Shown: positions 60,886 to 64,000 of the stretch, in pieces | How the letters are laid out: each line of letters begins with the position of its first letter | Position numbering within the stretch: the stretch's first letter is position 1 | Source of the DNA: RGIG3701 sp030530205 | GTDB taxonomy: Bacteria; Planctomycetota; Planctomycetia; Pirellulales; Thermoguttaceae | Assembly (NCBI GenBank): GCA_030530205.1 | Contig: JAUMVK010000001.1 | Coordinates: forward strand, 124,001-188,000 | Length of the DNA: 64,000 nt | Reading direction: 5' to 3' | Position numbers and translations under genes: made by a program | Notes under the pieces: generated by a model | What the model was told of the DNA's origin: nothing | What the model saw: the letters and a program-made list of their open reading frames with translations, nothing else | The model's database searches: none

Positions 60886-62181
60886 TCACCACGGCTTCCA
60901 AACGCCCGGCTGAGCGATGGCATAGAGTTCACCGGCCGGAGTGGGTTCAGCAAGCGGTTTGACCGGGGCTTCGCTGTTCATGGTGAGCTGGTCGTGGTTT
61001 TCGTAGATCATGAGGGCCGGACCGTTATTCACGGCATCGTCCCAACGAATGACCTGACCGGAGTAGCTGGCCATACGACCCATGACGGCGGTGAAGGAGC
61101 TGTACGCGCCGATGTAGGCTTCGTTGTAGCGTTCACCGGATTTAATCGCGGCGATCAGGTCGGTGTGTTCCTGCTGGTAGGGGCCGGCGCCGTGCGCACG
61201 ACCGTGAACATTGGAAGTTCCTTCGGTTCCGACAGCGGCTTCAGAGACGTTGCTCCACGTGTTCGGCTGGTGACGGCACTGGGAGAACATTTTGCGGCCG
61301 TCCGCGTAGGTGAATTCGCAGAAGTGGTGGTCGTAAATTTCGCCGAAACTGCCGCTGTTTTTACGAACTTCACGGCCGCCCATGGCGTTGACTTCCACCG
61401 GGTGAGCGTAACCTTCGAACATGTTGGCGTTCGGGTCGGTCACGGTCATGACCCAGTTACCAATGTCGATGTTGTGAACGTGCTGTTCGCAAATGTTATC
61501 GCCGCAGAGCCAGTTGAAGTAGTACCAGTTACGCATCTGGTATTCCATTTCGGTCCAGTTTTCCTGACGCGGACGAACCCAGACGCCTCCGCCGTTCCAG
61601 TACACGCGGGTGTAGAGGATTTTGCCGTATTTGCCTTCGACGATGTCGTTGATTCCGGCGATGTAAGAGGCTTCATGGTGACGCTGGAGACCGACGCCGA
61701 CCTTGAGGTTTTTGTCATCGGCGAGTTTAGCGGCTTCGAGAAGCATTTTGAAACCGGGCGCGTCAACGCAGCAGGGTTTTTCCATGAAGACGTTCTTGCC
61801 AGCTTCGACGGCGGCTTTGAAGTGGATCGGGCGGAATCCCGGCGGGGTGGCGATGATGACGTACTGCGCTTCGGCAATCGCCAGGACTTTGCGGTAGGCG
61901 TCGAAACCCCAGAAGCAGCGGTCTTCCGGAATATTCAGACGAGCTGCGGTTCCCTTGGCACGATCTTCGAAAGCGTCGCAGCAGGCGATAATTTCGGTAT
62001 CAGGGTTGGAAAGGAAGTCGTTGGCGGCACCGTTCGCACGGCCACCACAGCCGATCATGACGGCTTTCATTTTTTCACTGCCTTCAGCGTGGGCACTGCG
62101 AGCGACAAAGCTCGAAACAGCGGCGGCTCCAGCGACGAGGCCGGAGGTTTTCAGAAAATCACGACGGTTGGTCTGACTCAT
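60886..62181 (-). CDS. Tat-exported Gfo/Idh/MocA family oxidoreductase
   Basis: 431 residues. The Tat signal (NRRDFLKTSGLVAGAAA) is followed by a Rossmann domain with GCGGRANGAA at about 44-53, an acidic strand end CDAFEDRA and the EKP motif at 134-136 (VFMEKPCCVD), as in inositol dehydrogenase and glucose-fructose oxidoreductase. The C-terminal part holds the histidine motif HVHNIDIGNW used in catalysis. The enzyme should use NAD(P) outside the cytoplasm with a tightly bound cofactor. The substrate is unknown; it is a sugar or sugar acid by family. Confidence 0.9.
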   Translation of the reverse strand: MSQTNRRDFLKTSGLVAGAAAVSSFVARSAHAEGSEKMKAVMIGCGGRANGAANDFLSNPDTEIIACCDAFEDRAKGTAARLNIPEDRCFWGFDAYRKVLAIAEAQYVIIATPPGFRPIHFKAAVEAGKNVFMEKPCCVDAPGFKMLLEAAKLADDKNLKVGVGLQRHHEASYIAGINDIVEGKYGKILYTRVYWNGGGVWVRPRQENWTEMEYQMRNWYYFNWLCGDNICEQHVHNIDIGNWVMTVTDPNANMFEGYAHPVEVNAMGGREVRKNSGSFGEIYDHHFCEFTYADGRKMFSQCRHQPNTWSNVSEAAVGTEGTSNVHGRAHGAGPYQQEHTDLIAAIKSGERYNEAYIGAYSSFTAVMGRMASYSGQVIRWDDAVNNGPALMIYENHDQLTMNSEAPVKPLAEPTPAGELYAIAQPGVWKPW

Positions 62182-62403
62182 TAAATAGTCTCCTTGAAAT
62201 AAGTGTAGGAAGTACGCATTCTGAAGAAGCGATTCTTCCGGTAGGAAATGGGAGGGTACAGCCAGTGGCTGTGGTACATTTTTTATATTATGTGCTTATG
62301 GGGGGGCTTTTGTCAAGAGGTGGGGGGAATTTTTTTCCTCTTTTTCCCAAAAAAAAGTGAAAATTTCCCGTGAAAATGAGTCCTGGAGGAAAATCGAGGT
62401 GGT

Positions 62404-63960
62404 TTATTGGCCAGATTCCAGTATAAATCGTTCTTCCCGCTCGACTTTTATCGGCTGCGGGAGCGCCTGAATGTAATCCGTTACCGCGGCAGTAAATGAC
62501 CTCGGGACGACCCGGAATCCCGTGCATTTCTTGAGGACGGCGTACCCGTCCCCCCCACGAGCCAAAAAGTCCGTGACGGCGATTTTGTACGTACTTTTCG
62601 GGTCGATGGGCTTTCCTTGGAGCGTCAGTTCCCGTATTTCGTTCGTTTTATCATCCACCCGCAATAGAACTTCACGAGAGAATTGCGGGAACGCGGCCAT
62701 TCCGGGCTTGATTTTCGCGATAAAATCGAAGAGTTCCAGGAACGTTTCACCGTCAAATTCCAGGACCCAGATCTCATTTTGGAAGGGGAACGAGGTTGAA
62801 ATGTCGGCGAGCGTCACGTCTCCAGCGGGGAGACTGGCGCGCAGGGTCCCGCCGTTGATGATGGCGAAATCGCACTCGAGCCCCTCTTTTTTCGCGATCC
62901 AGACGAGACTGTCGGCCGTCAGGTCCCCCAGAGCGGTTTCTTTCCGCCTGCAAATTTTATCGTTTCCCGGGAGTTCCGCTTCGGTTTTCGCGATGACTTG
63001 CTGGAACCTTTCCCCCACTTCATCGAGATACGGTTTCAGGATCGCCACGGTTTCGGGGTCCTCCGGAATGTCCTGCGTTACCGGAAGACATCGCCACGAA
63101 AAGTCCTTGATTTCCCCTTTTTCCACAGTAAAACGGGCTTCCCCCAGATACTTGCTCCATTCGTTCGCGGAAACGATCGGGGTTTTGTTCACCCAAACCG
63201 GCTCGCTCATGAGCGTGTGCGAGTGACCGTCCACGATCAGGTCGATCCCCGGAACGTCCCGGGCGAATGAGGCGGAATTGACCTTAACCCCCACGTCGAA
63301 CAGAAGCCCCAAGTGTGTCACGGCAATCACAAGATCGGCGTGCTTTTCCTCCCGCAGGAAACGCACCATCCGCCGCCCGGTTTCGATTTCGTCGAGGAAC
63401 GTGTAACGACCTTCCAGATTCGGCAAAATGTTCACGTTTGCGATGGCGATGCCAAAGATCCCGACGCGGCAGTCGGGAAAATCCAGGACCCGAAACGGTG
63501 TGCCGAGCGGCTGACCGTCGGAGCCAAGAACGTTAGCCGCCCCGAACGGAAAACTGGCCAGAGGAATTTGATTTTGAAGTTTTTCCAGGGGTTGGTCGAA
63601 CTCGTGATTTCCGAACGTGACGTAATCGTATTTCAGATGATTGTAAACCTCAATGTCGGGTCTGGCCTGGAAAAAATCGGACTCGGGCGTTCCGGTGTTC
63701 AGGTCCCCCGCGTCGAGCAGAAGGACGAACGAATTGGGCTGGGCGGCGGTTTCTTGCCGGATCCGCTTCACGAGCGTTGCAAAACGGGCCAGGCCGCCTA
63801 ACTCACCGGAGGGGAGCAAATGGCCGTGATGGTCGTTCGAGTGCAGCACCACGAGGTGCGTTTCCGCCGCCAAAAAGGAAGAAAAAACCAGAACGAGCGG
63901 TAAAACGGCAAAAAAACGGATGAAAGAAAGGGAGAAAAGGGAACCAGGGAAACGAAACAT
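62404..63960 (-). CDS. Exported 5'-nucleotidase/UshA family protein
   Basis: 518 residues with a signal peptide (FFAVLPLVLVFSSFLAA). The metallophosphatase half has LHSNDHHGHLLPS, DAGDLNTGTPESDFF, FGNHEFDQP, THLGLL and VDGHSHTLM. The C-terminal 5'-nucleotidase domain has INGGTLRASLPAGDVTLADI, FPFQNEIWVLEFDG and FLARGGDGYAVL. The usual UshA length is about 550. It hydrolyses nucleotides or UDP-sugars in the periplasm, so it feeds phosphate and nucleoside uptake. AGGACC lies upstream of the start. The 222-nt spacer downstream holds no gene. Confidence 0.92.
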   Translation of the reverse strand: MFRFPGSLFSLSFIRFFAVLPLVLVFSSFLAAETHLVVLHSNDHHGHLLPSGELGGLARFATLVKRIRQETAAQPNSFVLLLDAGDLNTGTPESDFFQARPDIEVYNHLKYDYVTFGNHEFDQPLEKLQNQIPLASFPFGAANVLGSDGQPLGTPFRVLDFPDCRVGIFGIAIANVNILPNLEGRYTFLDEIETGRRMVRFLREEKHADLVIAVTHLGLLFDVGVKVNSASFARDVPGIDLIVDGHSHTLMSEPVWVNKTPIVSANEWSKYLGEARFTVEKGEIKDFSWRCLPVTQDIPEDPETVAILKPYLDEVGERFQQVIAKTEAELPGNDKICRRKETALGDLTADSLVWIAKKEGLECDFAIINGGTLRASLPAGDVTLADISTSFPFQNEIWVLEFDGETFLELFDFIAKIKPGMAAFPQFSREVLLRVDDKTNEIRELTLQGKPIDPKSTYKIAVTDFLARGGDGYAVLKKCTGFRVVPRSFTAAVTDYIQALPQPIKVEREERFILESGQ

Positions 63961-63976
63961 AAAAGGAGGTCCTAAA

Positions 63977-64000
63977 ATGTGGGTGGTATTGGAGTTGGAT
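63977..64000 (+). CDS. Possible start of a gene running off the right edge
   Basis: AGGAGGT (63964-63970) is followed by ATG at 63977 and eight open codons (MWVVLELD). The ribosome site is ideal, but so little is visible that it may be chance; the same DNA is the leader of the divergent nucleotidase gene. Confidence 0.25.

Overview
The window looks like a chromosomal segment of a member of the Planctomycetota, probably a Pirellulales-like lineage from an animal-gut or similar habitat (inference). The evidence is a set of protein types that are commonplace in that phylum: a Hanks-type Ser/Thr kinase with MSPEQ activation loop and a large extracytoplasmic domain, an HZSA-type beta-propeller protein with CxxCH haem sites, a planctomycete-style J-like domain protein, Tat-exported Gfo/Idh/MocA and sugar-isomerase proteins, a PEP-CTERM beta-strand-repeat protein, a DUF5107/TPR protein, ThuA and HEAT proteins, and DUF58 proteins. 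No rRNA or tRNA gene was seen.

Layout. 1-13.9 kb: kinase (cut by the left edge), AraC-type regulator, ApbE, RarA, then a minus-strand run of a clan CD peptidase-like protein, a phosphoesterase, PanB, an LRR protein, a small secreted protein and a large secreted protein, followed by a plus-strand Tat-exported isomerase. 14-18 kb: a 1327-residue PEP-CTERM surface protein. 18.2-32 kb: an HZSA-like dihaem protein directly followed (10 nt) by a complete type I-E CRISPR-Cas operon (cas3-cse1-cse2-cas6e-cas7e-cas5e-cas1-cas2) and an array of 43 repeats and 42 spacers with a strict 61-bp period. 32-34 kb: a DUF58 protein, a tiny membrane protein and a stub of a phage tape-measure gene. 34-51 kb: a trigger-factor-like chaperone without ribosome-binding domain, a J-like membrane protein, ThuA, HEAT, a signal-peptidase-like lipoprotein with a zinc-ribbon insertion, a short glycosyltransferase-like protein, a 1244-residue coiled-coil membrane protein and a DUF5107/TPR protein. 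51-59.7 kb: a full F-type ATP synthase operon (atpI-like, atpB-E-F-H-A-G-D-C) preceded by an unknown gene. 59.8-64 kb: a second DUF58 protein, a Gfo/Idh/MocA protein and a 5'-nucleotidase family protein.

Genes and non-coding DNA together. The ATP synthase and CRISPR regions are functional units that can be read with high confidence. Three families of palindromic repeats are dispersed through the window: (i) a GACGCTTCCAGCGTC palindrome, found in several atp spacers, beside the Gfo/Idh gene and, as an inverted pair, inside the HZSA-like coding sequence just after its second haem motif; (ii) a 194-bp element with 12-bp terminal inverted repeats and three hairpins of identical architecture between atpD and atpC; (iii) two long imperfect palindromes beginning TTTAAACACGGATTTTCACG. 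Several promoters share an extended -10 box (TGGTATAAT). The CRISPR-Cas system is a known type; the less-described material is the repeat families, the edited signal-peptidase and trigger-factor proteins, and the caspase-fold-like secreted protein.
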